Shown in pieces: positions 43,880 through 55,274 of a stretch of DNA of 64,000 nt. Under the pieces are notes generated by a model, which was given only the letters and a program-made list of their open reading frames with translations, did not search any database and was not told where the DNA came from. Every line of letters starts with the position of its first letter. Within the stretch, counting starts at the first letter, position 1. The stretch covers positions 83,025 through 147,024 of the forward strand of contig JANBPK010000006.1 in assembly GCA_027579435.1 (NCBI GenBank), in the 5' to 3' direction. Position numbers and translations under genes: made by a program. This DNA is from Candolleomyces eurysporus. Its lineage: Eukaryota; Basidiomycota; Agaricomycetes; Agaricales; Psathyrellaceae.

Positions 43880-44660
43880 CTGCTGAAAACACTCCTATCG
43901 CAAACGCAATAGGCTGAGAAATGTCTCTCGACTCATTGAAGTCGTGCACAATTGAACGCCCAGCTAAAACCTTGATAATACATAACCCCAGTGTATTTGG
44001 TGAGATAGGACAGAGCGAGGACATTTGCAAGACGGTTTCGGAAGGAAATTATGGCAGTGACGGAGATGTTGACGAATACGGAGAGGGTCATCCACCGGAT
44101 CGAAAATTCGGCACTCAAAGGTAGGTAGACCGATGATATAACACTGAAAATGGCAAAGGCTGGAGGGAAGTTAAGTCGCACATTAGAATTGAAATACTCA
44201 GAATGTCATAGTCGACTCGAAGCTAACTGAGATGGACTCACAGATGGAAGCGATGCATACAACAATGGGGAAGGCTAGCACCCAACAATGAGTCGTCCAA
44301 ATAACATGACAGCGACAGATCTAAAGTCCATGAGTTAATATCAGCCCTGCGAGCGAAGNAAAAAACGCATACTAGCAACCCATCCTCAATGAAATTAACC
44401 AATAGATTTTTGACACTCCCCGGTGCCCATACCACGAGAACATGGCCGATAATTCAGATAAATTACCCGACCCTTTGATCAGCAGACTTGCGATAATGAT
44501 ACTGTCTGTGACATAGGATATACTGAAAAATCCCAGAAGTTGATGATGACATGGGGCAAACGCTGTTTCCGCAGTGAACTTGAGGTCGAATCAAAGACGG
44601 CGAGTCAGTAAGTGCAAAGCACAAGTTGTATTCTGCGTCAACAGGTCGAGGACATTTCAG
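43880..44660 (-). pseudogene. seven-TM family pseudogene (copy B, internal deletion)
   Basis: Pieces of the seven-TM family are recognisable in order: LGFFSISYVTDSIIIASLLI, VNFIEDGLLV, FAIFSVISSVYLPLSAEFSI, MTLSVFVNISVTAIISFR and LTKYTGVM. The sequence then jumps directly to the tail VLAGRSIVHDF...ISQPIAFAIG, so the last two TM segments are deleted. Stops also occur between the first pieces. One ambiguous base (44359) lies in an A run inside the copy. It lies immediately upstream of MYND paralog B, as copy A lies near MYND paralog A. Confidence 0.75.
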
Positions 44661-46377
44661 TTCCGCTCAGGGAATCAAGGCAATCACTGGGTAACTAGCG
44701 ACGCCTCAAGCTTCAGGTCGGAGTCAAATAGGTATATCACGGTGACTGCAAAACCTTGCCTTCATAAATTGTGTCTCTTGAAGCTCGGCGTTCAACTTCT
44801 ACGCAATGGAAGGTTTGACTGCTACCTCCCCCTCTACCACGACTTGGAAGACGCCGTCGAGAACCCTTTCCTTAAGTTTCTCTCTTCGAGCGGGCGAAAA
44901 GCACGCTCAAAGCTGACTTGCAGCAGCCCGGACATCCTGCCTCGAGTTTCTATCCCTCCACGATGCCACCCAACGCCCGCCGAACATCATTTCGCTCCCA
45001 GCACCAATCGAGCTATCACATTGCGCATGATCTCCCTTGGACACAAGGCCTCCATGTCCGCTACCAGCCAGCTAATGCGCGTCAAGATCCAAATCACATG
45101 CGCTGCTGACTCGGGTCTTCCTTTGCAAATCTCCCTCCCCTCTGTCCATGTCGGGGGAGTCGGTCTCCCTTCCCTGGTTCGATCAGCGGTGTCCCATTCA
45201 AATGGCATGAACTCCCGGAACTCGAGTTCAGAATCAGGCCCCGCTCGTCAACGTATCCCATGATTCTCGGAACTGTGCGCAACCCCGAATCGGAGATAGA
45301 CTGGAACTGGCACCCCAAAGGCAGGACGAGGGAAGTGCTGCAGTACCTTGAGAGAATTCGCTCTTCCTCGCTGCATCCACCATCGAGTGTTGGAATTCGA
45401 ATGCTCCGCAGAACTGAGCTGATGGAAGTATGTTTTGCTCAGGCCGGGCTGCTTGATACATCAACTATCTTTCGGATTACTATTGAAGATTTTCACATCG
45501 CAATCCAGAAATATCCCGAGTTCTTCAAATCAAAGCGTGGTCTTCCGATTCTGTTTGAAACATGGAGCAAATAACAACCCTTGTATTGGAAGAAGGGGCG
45601 ATTCTTACTATGCTACCAGCAGTATGCGACTGGGTTTTGCGTGATCGTTAATTCCCCCCAGCGTCAACATCTCGCCGACAGCCCGTATCTCAAGCTCCTT
45701 TTCTTCCGGCTCTCAAGTTCATTCAGCCGGGGAATGCGAATTTAGACTCGGATAGACCGGCTGCGAGGACATTGCGAGTATATGCCGAATGGGGAACCTG
45801 GTAAATGTGCTGTCGTTTGGGGTTGCGACCAGTAGTAGTGAGGAGGAATCTGGCTGCTCTAAGAGCAGTGCCAGTGCTTCAAAACGACATGGTATCGTTG
45901 GATTTGCTTTTACAAATGGGCGCTGATTTGATGAGTTGCCCCTTCTTCATTAGCATCCCGCTATTTCATTCATTTGTTCACTCCTTTCTGGATCAGCGTT
46001 TTTATTCGCTCTCCTTGATACCGGTGCTCTATTGCTCTATCCAAACGAAAGAGAACGAAATCCGGATATCATCGTTTACTCGGCCAAGAGTCGACTTTGA
46101 CTGAATTTGATAGCATTTCGTCCATAAAGTTTCATGAATCATGTACAGCCTACTTACTACGAAAATCGTTCACTGCGAGTTGATGCTTATCAAACCTTGC
46201 ACACACACACACCCACTGATGATGGACGTCCGATGCGCCCAACAGCCCACAATGCTGTATCCCCGAGTTCAAACCCATTAATACACAATCAATGAAAGGT
46301 CCTGGAGCCTGCCTGTCTCTTTGTCTTGTTCTTCGACCATCCTTTCCCCACTCCCCGCTTCATTGACTCAGAGAAAG
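44661..46377. other. unassigned stretch with plus-strand ORFs
   Basis: Plus-strand frames at 44574-45263 and 45260-45574 are fairly long. The second contains REVLQYLERIRSSSLHPPSS and ITIEDFHIAIQKYPEFFKS. They could be exons of a real gene ending near 45574, but I found no motif and no clean start. From 45700 to 46377 I see no coding signal. A (CA)6 tract lies at about 46201-46212. Confidence 0.35.
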
Positions 46378-47610
46378 ATGTCGGACTCCACCGATGTCTC
46401 GAGCTCAGGCACTAGCTTACTCGACGACCTCAGTAATGAGACCTTAACTCCCCTCATGCGGTCATTGTACGCCGCACTGCACCTCGAAATTTTGACCATC
46501 GGTAAGCACCTCTTTACCTCCCAGTTGAGATAGATATGTCCTAACCACAGTTCCACGCATGCAGGAATCCAACTTGTCCTTTGCATCTATGGTTTTTGGG
46601 TCTTCAACTCGACGAAGGGTTCGTTGAGAAAACAGCGATTGCCCTATGTCATCATCAGCTTCGTAATCCTGGGATTTTTCAGTATATCTTATGTCACGGA
46701 CAGTATCGTTATGGCGGATGTGTTGATCAATGGTTCGGGCATCTTCTCGGACATGTTTTTCTTTTCCCCGTGGTATAGTCTGCTGGGGACTATCAGTAAT
46801 TTGATGGTTAATTTCATTGGGGATGGGTTGCTGGTATGTGTTTTTCTTCGCTCGTAGGACTGGTGTTGATTCATGGGCTTTAGATCTATCGCTGTTATGT
46901 TATTTGGACGACTCATCGTTGGGTACTGGCTTTCCCTATTGTTGCATACATCGCTTCCATCAGTGAGTCAAGCCTAGTCGGCTTCGAGGTCGATCTCAAG
47001 ATCTTGCTTAATTTCTAATGCGCAACTCAATATTCCAGCTTTCGCCATTTTTAGCACCGTATCCTCCTTCTACGCACCCTTGGATGGAGGGTTTTCGATC
47101 AGTTGGGTGGCTCTCTCAGTCTTCGTCAATATTTCCGTCACAGCCATGATTTCCTTCCGGATCGTCCGAACGCGAAAACGCCTCGCACAAGTCCTTGCTC
47201 CGTCGTATCTCGCCAAATACACCGGGGTTCTATCCATTCTCATTGAATCGGCTCTACCGTTCTCGATTTTTGGGATCGTATCAGCTGCGTTCTATACAAA
47301 TCTCACTTTGAGCAAGTTTCCAGCTACTGCTACGATTGTGCCGGCGTGGTATTGTTTAAGTGTATGTCGAGCTTACCCTTCTTGTCTTGTGATAACCCCT
47401 TAGCTGACTTATAATCTTTATTAATGACAAACGATAGGCACTTTGTCCCCAACTCATCATCTTCAGGGTGTTGATCGGGAGTTCGTTTGTGAGCGACTTC
47501 AGTGGGTCCGAAGGGGTTTCTCACTCCATTGCGTTTGCAAGAGGAGAGCCTCAGCCTGATACTACAGAGTCATGTCTGAGTGTTCATAGTGTAGCTGTTA
47601 GTCGAGTCTG
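46378..47610 (+). CDS. seven-TM protein of an uncharacterised Agaricomycete family (copy C, intact)
   Basis: The start MSDSTDVSSSGTSLLDDLSN leads to MRSLYAALHLEILTIG, spliced to IQLVLCIYGFWVFNSTKGS. TM blocks follow: YVIISFVILGFFSISYVTDS, SLLGTISNLMVNFIGDGLL, spliced to IYRCYVIWTTHRWVLAFPIV, FAIFSTVSSFYAPLDGGF, WVALSVFVNISVTAMISFRI, YTGVLSILIESALPFSIFGI and ATATIVPAWYCLS. The last exon gives ALCPQLIIFRVLIGSSF, a tail with SHSIAFARG, and a stop at 47608. Five introns keep the frame. Seven hydrophobic segments with the N-terminus likely outside suggest a receptor-like topology. The family has no known function. This is the best template for the broken copies at 43.9, 47.7 and 59.2 kb. Confidence 0.8.
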
Positions 47611-47674
47611 AAGTATTAAAGCCTTAACGTTCACCGAAAATCTTGAACTTTCAGAAGTGGTAGTCCACAACAAC

Positions 47675-47886
47675 TAAGCTGATGATGACATACGGCAAAC
47701 GCTGTTTCCGCAGTGGACCTGATGTCGAATTGAACATGGCGAGTCCGTAGATGAAAGGCACAAGTTGTATCCCTGTGTCCAGCTGTAAACACAATACGAC
47801 GAGGCAAACGAGGTGTACTCACCGACACTCAAGATCTCGAGGTGCACTCCTGCATACAAGGAGCGCATTAAAGGTGCCAAGCTCAT
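47675..47886 (-). pseudogene. seven-TM family N-terminal fragment (copy D)
   Basis: Starting at 47886 (MSLAPLMRSLYAGVHLEILS) and after the usual first intron, the fragment continues IQLVPFIYGLAMFNSTSG and RKQRLPYVIIS. Homology then stops within the second TM. No downstream exons follow. It lies 64 bp from the 3' end of copy C in the opposite orientation, so the two form a tail-to-tail inverted pair. Confidence 0.7.
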
Positions 47887-48696
47887 TACTAGAGCTTGAA
47901 ATGTCGGTAGAATCTGACATCTATCAATATACACGTCAGAGGGGAGTGGGGGAAAGAGGGTTGAAGAAAGAGACAAAGAAACACCCAGAATCACTCCAGC
48001 CTCCAGAATTTTCATTGATGATATATCCGCCACAGTGGTTTCCATTCGGGGAAGCAATCGCCGGCGCGCCAACGAGCGCCTTGATAAGCATCAACCTCAG
48101 CATGCAAAATATTGCGTCTAGTCAGCAGTTAGGCGCATGGAATCTTGTCTGTGTAACTGGGCTATGGAGAACGAGCCAATTGACGCCCCTCAAGAAGTGA
48201 CGGCAACTGCGACACGTTACCTGCAACTGTTCGCCATCTACCCACGACGTGAGCGGGATTTTCGTAGTCAATAATGAAGAACCCAAGCGTTGCCTCAATC
48301 AAATGTTTGATGCACATTGAGGACATCTTTGAGGGAAGTCAAGGGGCAGTACATGAAGGAAGCAGAGATTTCACGATCACGACGGGCGCGTGAACCCCAA
48401 GCGGCTTCTTCCAGTCACTTCTTCTATTTAAACATCATGTATGCGGTGTAAATTGAAGGTCGTGAGCGACATAACGGATTATAAAAGTAAATCGTGAGTG
48501 CAGCTACAAATATGAGGATACATGTAAAGCGATGATGAGTGGGTATGTGTGTGCATGAAGTATGTCCCAGATCCATCCGTGCCAAAAAAAACAGTCGAAC
48601 AATGATGCAGGATGATTTAGAGCAGATAACAAGACAGCAAGAAAAATGCAAGTAGAAAAAGAGAAATGGGAAAATAAACATATATCAATCAGTCGC
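47887..48696. other. intergenic, no gene supported
   Basis: No motif-bearing frame. The right end holds the 3' UTR of the ETT1-like gene. Confidence 0.45.
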
Positions 48697-51600
48697 TCAA
48701 TCCACGTTCATCCCCTCCTCGTCATCCCCGATGTCCTCCTCCACCAACTCACTCTTCCCCGCTCTCTTCGCCTCCTCTCTTGCCTTTTTATAGTACTCCT
48801 TCTTCTCCTCCTTGGTGAGGGCAAGGTCGCCAAGAGTAACATACGCCTCGGCCAACAGCTGCGCCAAATCTTTCTCTTCCATCTCCTCTTCCTCCTCTTC
48901 CGCGCGGAATGCCAGCTCTTCAGGGTCCACTTCCTCCTCCCCACCCGCAGTGTTGCCGCGAACAGGGAAATAGTCTGGGCCACTCGAAACAGCGATGTTA
49001 GATCCCCCGCTCCCACTTCGACTCCTACTCTCACGTCCTCCCTCTGACGGTGACGAGTCCGGTGGAAACTCCGTGCCAGGTGACATGACTGCCATCGCTG
49101 CCTCAGCTTCTTTCTCCACCGAAGGGGTGTCCATGACGGAAGAGAGTGGGCTGAACACTGCCGAGGACTCGGGATAAGGAGCATGTTCCCGCTCCTTTCC
49201 TTTCCTCGAGGACGAAGGGACAGACGACATGGAAGAAGGCTTCGGCGAACGAGGCTGAGCAGCGGTACCTCTCACAGCTCTCTTATTATCGGCCGCGATC
49301 TTCCCGATACCCCTCCTCTTGACACGCCCAACTTTTTCGGTCGTCGCTGCAGCAGGCTTCTCCTCGCTTTCCCTTTCCACTCGCCTCCGTTTCTCTTCCT
49401 TTTCTCGGAGTAAACGTTCCCGTTCGCGTTGTTTCTTCCTCCGAGCCGAGTCTCTAGCTTTCCTCCTAGCCCCCCACACCTCGCCCCTCCACACCTCCCT
49501 CGCTTTCTCCAACAGCTTCGCAGCCTCCTCCAGCCGCTCCCTAGCCTCTTCCGCATCCTCATTCTCTAGAACCTCTTTCACTCTCTTCTCCGCGGCCGCC
49601 TTCCTTTGCTCAAAGGCCTCATCTTCATCCTCATGTGAAGAACCCTCAGCAGTCACCTCCTCAAGCACACCCAACGCCTCTTCCAATGCAACTTCGACAC
49701 CCTCCTCCACCCTTGCACCACCTATAACCAAACCGCACCTCCCTCTCATCTTCAGTACCTCTGGGTTGGTATTATGGTTCAAGAACAGACTCGGGTGAAC
49801 AGTCGGTGGGCGGTGAACCAACGCCACACTCGAACTTGAGCCCGCATGACTAGAGCCAGCCTCAGCTCCCGAATGGTGTTTCGAGTGTTTACGCTTATGA
49901 TGGTGATGGTGCCGACCATGCTTCTTGTGGTGCTTCGCAGACTCCTTCGTCGTCCCGCCTTCACCCTCGACGTCCTCGTACTCCCCATCATCCATGTCCA
50001 CATCAACGTCCATGATCTCCATCCCTTCTTCCTCTGCCGCTGCCGCTGCTGCATGAGAACCAGCGCCCGGGCCCCAGAACCCAGCTCCCCCTCTCTGCCT
50101 CGCAAGTGTCACAACCACCGGACCGGGATTCTCCTCCAGCCTCATCTGCCCAAACACACTATCCGCATACCTCCCCCACCTATACCTGCTCCCCGGATCG
50201 CTCATCTTCTCCGCCAAGAGCAGCACCTGAACCGCGATCGTATAGAGGTGCGAGGCCCTCGAGAAGAAAGGCGTTAAATCCTCTTCCGCCACATCCCCCG
50301 TATCCCCTCCACCACTACCGCCTTCGCCACTCTCACCCTGCTGTCGATGCGAAGAATGCTTATGGCCTCGATGGTGATGATGGTGGTGATGATGATGGTG
50401 CCGATGCCTCTTCCGCCCGTGCCTCTTCTCCTCTGCGACACCCTCGCCTNCCCCCGCTCCTCGGCATGTGGAAGATCCCCCGGCTGAACTGATCAATCGC
50501 CAACGTCATTAGATCATCCACGCTCGCCCCTCCACCCACTCCCAAACTCATGCGTCTCGTAACGGGCGGCATGACAGATCGGATAACGACAAACGGACTG
50601 TGCTCCGTCCACAGCTTTCTCCGGTCGTCGACATGGCTCGGGGTAGGCACGCCGCTGCTTGTGTTATAACTCGCAGTAGTAGCCCTCGACAGCCCAGGCC
50701 TCGCGGCGGGGAGTGCAAGTTTAGATGTAGTCGAGGTGATCGTCGTCGAAGAAGACGTCGTCCCGTACGTCGACGAACTCGAGCTCGAGCTCGACGACTT
50801 CCCCGCTCCCTGCGAGCTAGCAGCGATAAACGACGGACTCAGAAACGACGAAGAGGGGTACATTGACGCCGACCCCATCGCCATCGCCGCTCCCCCTCCA
50901 TACGGTGTCGTAGCCTCACTCCAACTGTGACTCCCAGCACTCGCCGCCCAATAGTCGTCCGCCGCCGCCGCCCTCGTGGCCTGAGATTGGGGTGGCGTAG
51001 ACGAAACCCGTGGTAGTGGAGGACTCCGCTCGTAGAACGCCCCAAACGCCGACCCAGTAGACGTCAACCCGCCCGCCCCATCCAACTTCAACCCCATCCC
51101 CACTCCTCCCGTCCCTCTAAAATACCCCTGATTCCACACCCCGAAATCCTCCGCCAAAAACGCAGCAGGGTTCTCTTCCGCCGAGCTAGAAGAGAGGTAA
51201 GGGTACGAGGACGACAAAGTCTCGTGCGGCGAAAAGAGATCCCTCTGCTTCTCCTCCAGGATTTGCTGCCGTTCCAGCAGGTCTTCAGCGAGAGAAACGA
51301 TCGTCCGGCCCCACGTAACCGCCATCTGCCAATCCTCCTTCATATTCAGACCCTTGGTAGCGCTCTGCCCCAGAATCGACGACTGCGCCGACGAAGACGT
51401 CAGCCCGCCGATATGCGTGGTGGCATTGGTGGTTGTAGTGGTGGTGGTGGCGGCGGAGGCGATGCTGCTAGATGGGCAGCAGGGGCAACACGTTCCCGGT
51501 GTCGCTGTCGTTGGAAATTCCTTGGTCACAGGACTCCCTACTCCCGTCCGCGCAGGCAAGTTCTCCCCCACTTCAAAGACGTCCAAGGCGTACAGGTGGT

Positions 51601-52439
51601 ACACTGTCGACGTCCTCGGTTCACCCTCCAACGCCAACTCTGGATTCGCATCGATGAGGTTTCCGAACAGATACAGCGCTCTGCCCAAGAGCGAGTGAAA
51701 CGCCGTCGGGAGGTCGTCCGTGCCGTGAGGACGGTAATGCGGACACGATGGATGGTGGCGATGGTGCACATGACCGCTAAGATGATTGTGAGAGTGTGAG
51801 AGGGAGGGGCCAGGGACAGTGGGGAGGGGTGAAGGGGTGGCTTTGGGCGTGGCCGCAGCAGAAGGTGTAGTTGACGTTGATCTTGATCCATGTCGTGCCA
51901 TCTCAATGTCCGACTCTGTTGATGTACCTACGCCCACGCTCGATGATCTAGACACAAAAATAGGTCGTTAGAGGTCTTGTAAGCGCAGAGGTAATCGTAG
52001 AAGAATAAACGTACTCGGGATCTACGTTGATTGTCTTGCCATTGAGGATCAAAGCACTGAGATCTTCTCCAGACTGCAAGAACCGACTGCACTCGTGTAT
52101 GATACCCCGCAAAAGGGGCAAAACGTCTTCAGGTTCCTCCACGTCGACGACTTCAAGACACCGGTTCCACACCTCCTTCAGGTCTTCCCAGTCCTCGTAC
52201 GTCACCGAAACGGGGTCTTCAACGGGAAGCTGCGGTTGTGGGGGTGCGGAGCTGGTCAAATCGTCTGAGGAAGTGCTGGCGTCAACACCCACACTGGCAC
52301 GATTTTGCGATGTCAGTGCCTGTCTCTTGCGGCTCTCCATGACGCTCGGGTCGGCGGTCGCCAGACTGGAGGTATCCATGACCTTACTCCTGGTGACATA
52401 CCTGGAGCTGGTGGGCTGGGTCGACTCTTCGATCTCCAT
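48697..52439 (-). CDS. ETT1-like protein (enhancer of translation termination 1), with poly-His insertions
   Basis: Yeast ETT1 is a nuclear protein needed for efficient translation termination. Shared blocks are WEDLKEVWNRCLEVVD with LLRGIIHECSRFLQSGED near the N-terminus, AFHSLLGRALYLFGNLIDAN and YHLYALDVFEVGENLP in the middle, and AQLLAEAYVTLGDLALTKEE, KKEYYKKAREEAKRAGKSEL at the C-terminus. An intron at about 51950 joins NVDPE to SSSVGVGTS. The protein is far longer than yeast ETT1 (412 residues) because of low-complexity inserts, including a run of ten His (about 50365-50400) and a second His/Lys stretch, plus Glu/Arg-rich charged helices. An ambiguous base at 50450 beside a C run splits the frame; removing it joins both halves exactly (SGGGEGVAEEK). 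The start is uncertain: ATG 52439 is used here, but the frame is open further upstream through a basic KRQRQ...KRRR segment. Confidence 0.65.
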
Positions 52440-52899
52440 GTTGTCGGTGAGAGAGGAACGCTGCTGTCCGGAAGATCCGTGAGGGACTTTGGACCTGGAG
52501 GCGTGCGGGGAAGGTGTTGATGGTGAACCTGTTGGACGAATGCCAGAGTTGGTTCGACGGCGTTTAGGATGATGCGTTGAGGAAGAGGAAGTGGACAGCT
52601 GACGTTGGCGCTTCTGGTCCTGCTCTTCCTGATCGCCGTCGTCGAGGGCCTTTTGCTTGCCCTTGGCTCCTTGTGTCTGCGCGTTCTCCCTGTCTGAGGG
52701 AAAAACGGCGCGAAGGACGTGCGGTGCGTTCCCCAGAACACCTGCAGAATCGGACAGAGGCAAGCAGACGAAATCGGGGATAGCAAGGCCGGGCAGGAAA
52801 AAAGTCAATAAACGGTGGATAAACATGGAACAGAGGAAAGTCAGCACCGAACATAGCCTGATTCTGGCGGAAGAAGACGAAAGAAGGTGATGAGCAGAC

Positions 52900-55274
52900 T
52901 TACCGGAGCCGCTGACACCCCCCTGCCCCAAACACTGGAAAACTCAAGTTCTGTGCCGGCGCCGTCGTGGCCTCGTTTTGTCCCTTCTCGTCCGTGCCTC
53001 GAGGCCCTGCCAATGACGCCCCCGATGACGAGCTGCCTGATGCTCCACCCGAAACAGGGCGATCGCTGGGATCCTCCGCGTCGCTGCTTTCACTACAACT
53101 GCTTGAACCTGAGCTGCCCGTGCTGCTGCAGCTCGAACTTCTGCTCCGGCTCCGTCGCTGGATGGGGTGCGGCCCCGGTCTTCCCCGCTTCACGCCACCG
53201 ACAGCAGGCTCGTCCTCGAGACTGTCGACGTGGTGGTGATCGTACTTGAGCTGGCGCCCTCCTATCGACGGCGACGATGCCTTTGTCGCTGCCAACTGTT
53301 GTTTCTGGAACGGCGTGGTCGAGCCTAGCACACAGATAAAACGAATAGTCGTCAGTTGGACTATAATAGGACCAAAATCGATGAGCTCTGGGGAGGCAAG
53401 ACCGTGTGACCTTGCAGATCATGCAACACCGCGGTGGGTCCGTGCGCACCCCCGCAAAAAAAACCGTGAGAACATGGACGTCACGATCAATGCCAAGCGC
53501 CGTCGGACGGGCGCTTGGTTCCGTCCCCGAAGAGCGGAAAAGCGGAAACGGGGGAGAAAGGACGCTCACCAACTAGGAATCCGTTCGCAAACACAAATCC
53601 GCCAATCTGGGTCTTCTCTTCACCCCTGGCGGTGGTATTTGGTGGCACATCTTTGACCGTAGGCACCGGCCCACTGCCTCTAGCGCTCCATAGCCCTCTC
53701 CGCTTTCCACTACTCGTCGCACCAGTCGTCGCACCTGTAGTCTTCACCAATCTCGTACCAATAGTTCCTCCAGGTGTCGATCCTCTGACCACCACTGCAG
53801 GAGAAGGATTGAGATGTGCGTGCTCGGCTGATGCTTCGTCGTGCGGAACCCAAGGTACACCGGCGGCTCTTCCACTTCCCTGACCTATCCCACCGCTACC
53901 TCTGAAAATTGAGCCGTAGGGCTCTCCCGTAGGCGTCGTGCCTCTACTTCTGCTAGATGTCGAAGGAGGCAATGCGAGTAGTGAACTGCTGGAGCTCGAA
54001 GACGGGCGTGCGTCATTCGTCGACTCAAACACGTCCTCCATAACCACCTCGTCCGTCTCCACATGTGCCATCTTGCGTTTCTTCTTCTGCGTCGTCGTCG
54101 TCTGTTCCTCGCGGTCGCTCTTAGCCTCGTCGCCAATCCTCCTCTTCTTCCTCCTATTCGCGTGTTCCTTCTCCTGTATATCTCTTCTCTTCTTCTTCAA
54201 TTCCCTCTCCCGTTCTAAAGCCCTTTCCTTCTCTCGCACAAGTTCAGCCTCGGCCTCTTCTTCTTCCCGTCTAAGTACCCTCAACCGCTCCCGTTCCCGT
54301 TCACGTTCTCTCGCCTGCTTCACCAAAAACCGTCTCCGCTGCCTCTCCCTAAAAATAAGCAACGAACTCGTATCTTCGCCCGTCGCAAACGTATCAACAA
54401 ACCACCCGTCGGGATCCCGGTCTAGTTCTAGTTCCTCTTCGTCGTCTTCTGAACGCGAGTAGTAGTGATGACTCGAGCTGGCGCTTGCCCTCGAGGTCGA
54501 TGCCGACGAGATGTTGTCGGGTCGCAGGCCGAGTACCGACCGTTCTCTTTCCTTTCCTTTACCCTGCTGCTGTACGGCCGGGTATGGCTGGAGATAAGGA
54601 TATTGGTATGTATTCCGCGGTGGGAGCAAGCTGAACGGGTGTACGACTCTAGGATTTATACACACAGATTCAGGGATAGAGGTGTGCGCGGAGTAGGTGA
54701 GTGAGAGTGAGGATGTCGGGGCGGTGGATGTCGAGGTGGATGCGGGTGATGTAGATGAAGAAGGTTGAGCTGTAGGTTTGTGCGGTGCTGGAATAAAATA
54801 CAAAAGATTCGAGTCGGTAAACAAGGTCTAGGAGACGAGATGCGAGAAGATAAAAAAAACGGAAGAACTAACAACAACTCGGGGAGGATGGGGAAGTAGT
54901 TTGAGGCGATGAAGTAGATGCAACCAGCTGGCTCGAAAGCGAGCGCGAGACTATAGATAAAGCATCGTTAGTAAGTCATTTAATCAGCCCTTCAACAAGT
55001 TCCAAGATTATGATCTATATCCGTCCATCGCGATCGCACGCTCTCGTCCATCCATCTGCCAATAATCATTCTCCCAGCCTTGACATCACCAACGACGAAC
55101 ACCCGTCCAATCGTGATGTCTCCCAGCCAACGAAACTCCTCAGGAACCAGAAAGAAAAAAAAAAGACTCACTAGGACACGAAACAGGGGACGTCGTCGCT
55201 GAACTTGGACTACCAGTAGGTCCAGTAGAACCAGGAGAAGGCACAGGTGTAGCCTTGATAGTCGACAATGGCAT
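52900..55274 (-). CDS. large low-complexity, basic nuclear-type protein of unknown function
   Basis: From ATG 55274 (MPLSTIKATPVPSPGSTGPT) three exons joined by GTGAGT/GTTGTT...AG introns give a Ser/Thr/Pro-rich N-terminus. The main exon (54824-53590) has DPDGWFVDTFATGEDTSSLL, then a highly charged helix (RERERERLRVLRREEEEAEA, LKKKRRDIQEKEHANRRKKR) with several basic NLS-like clusters. An intron then joins IGGFVFANGFLVG to STTPFQKQQLAATKASSPSI, followed by RGRPGPHPIQRRSRSRSSSC and Ser/Gly tails to a stop at 52900. No known domain is recognised. The last stop overlaps a GTAAGT donor. A 40-nt intron there would continue in frame into the ETT1-like gene, so a joined transcript is possible but unproven. 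Confidence 0.5.

Noticed and set aside
46201..46212. CA repeat
   Set aside because: Very short simple repeat without context.
49319..49798. 159-codon plus-strand Ser-rich frame
   Set aside because: It is the antisense of the charged Arg/Glu-rich part of the ETT1-like gene; the composition is a mirror effect.
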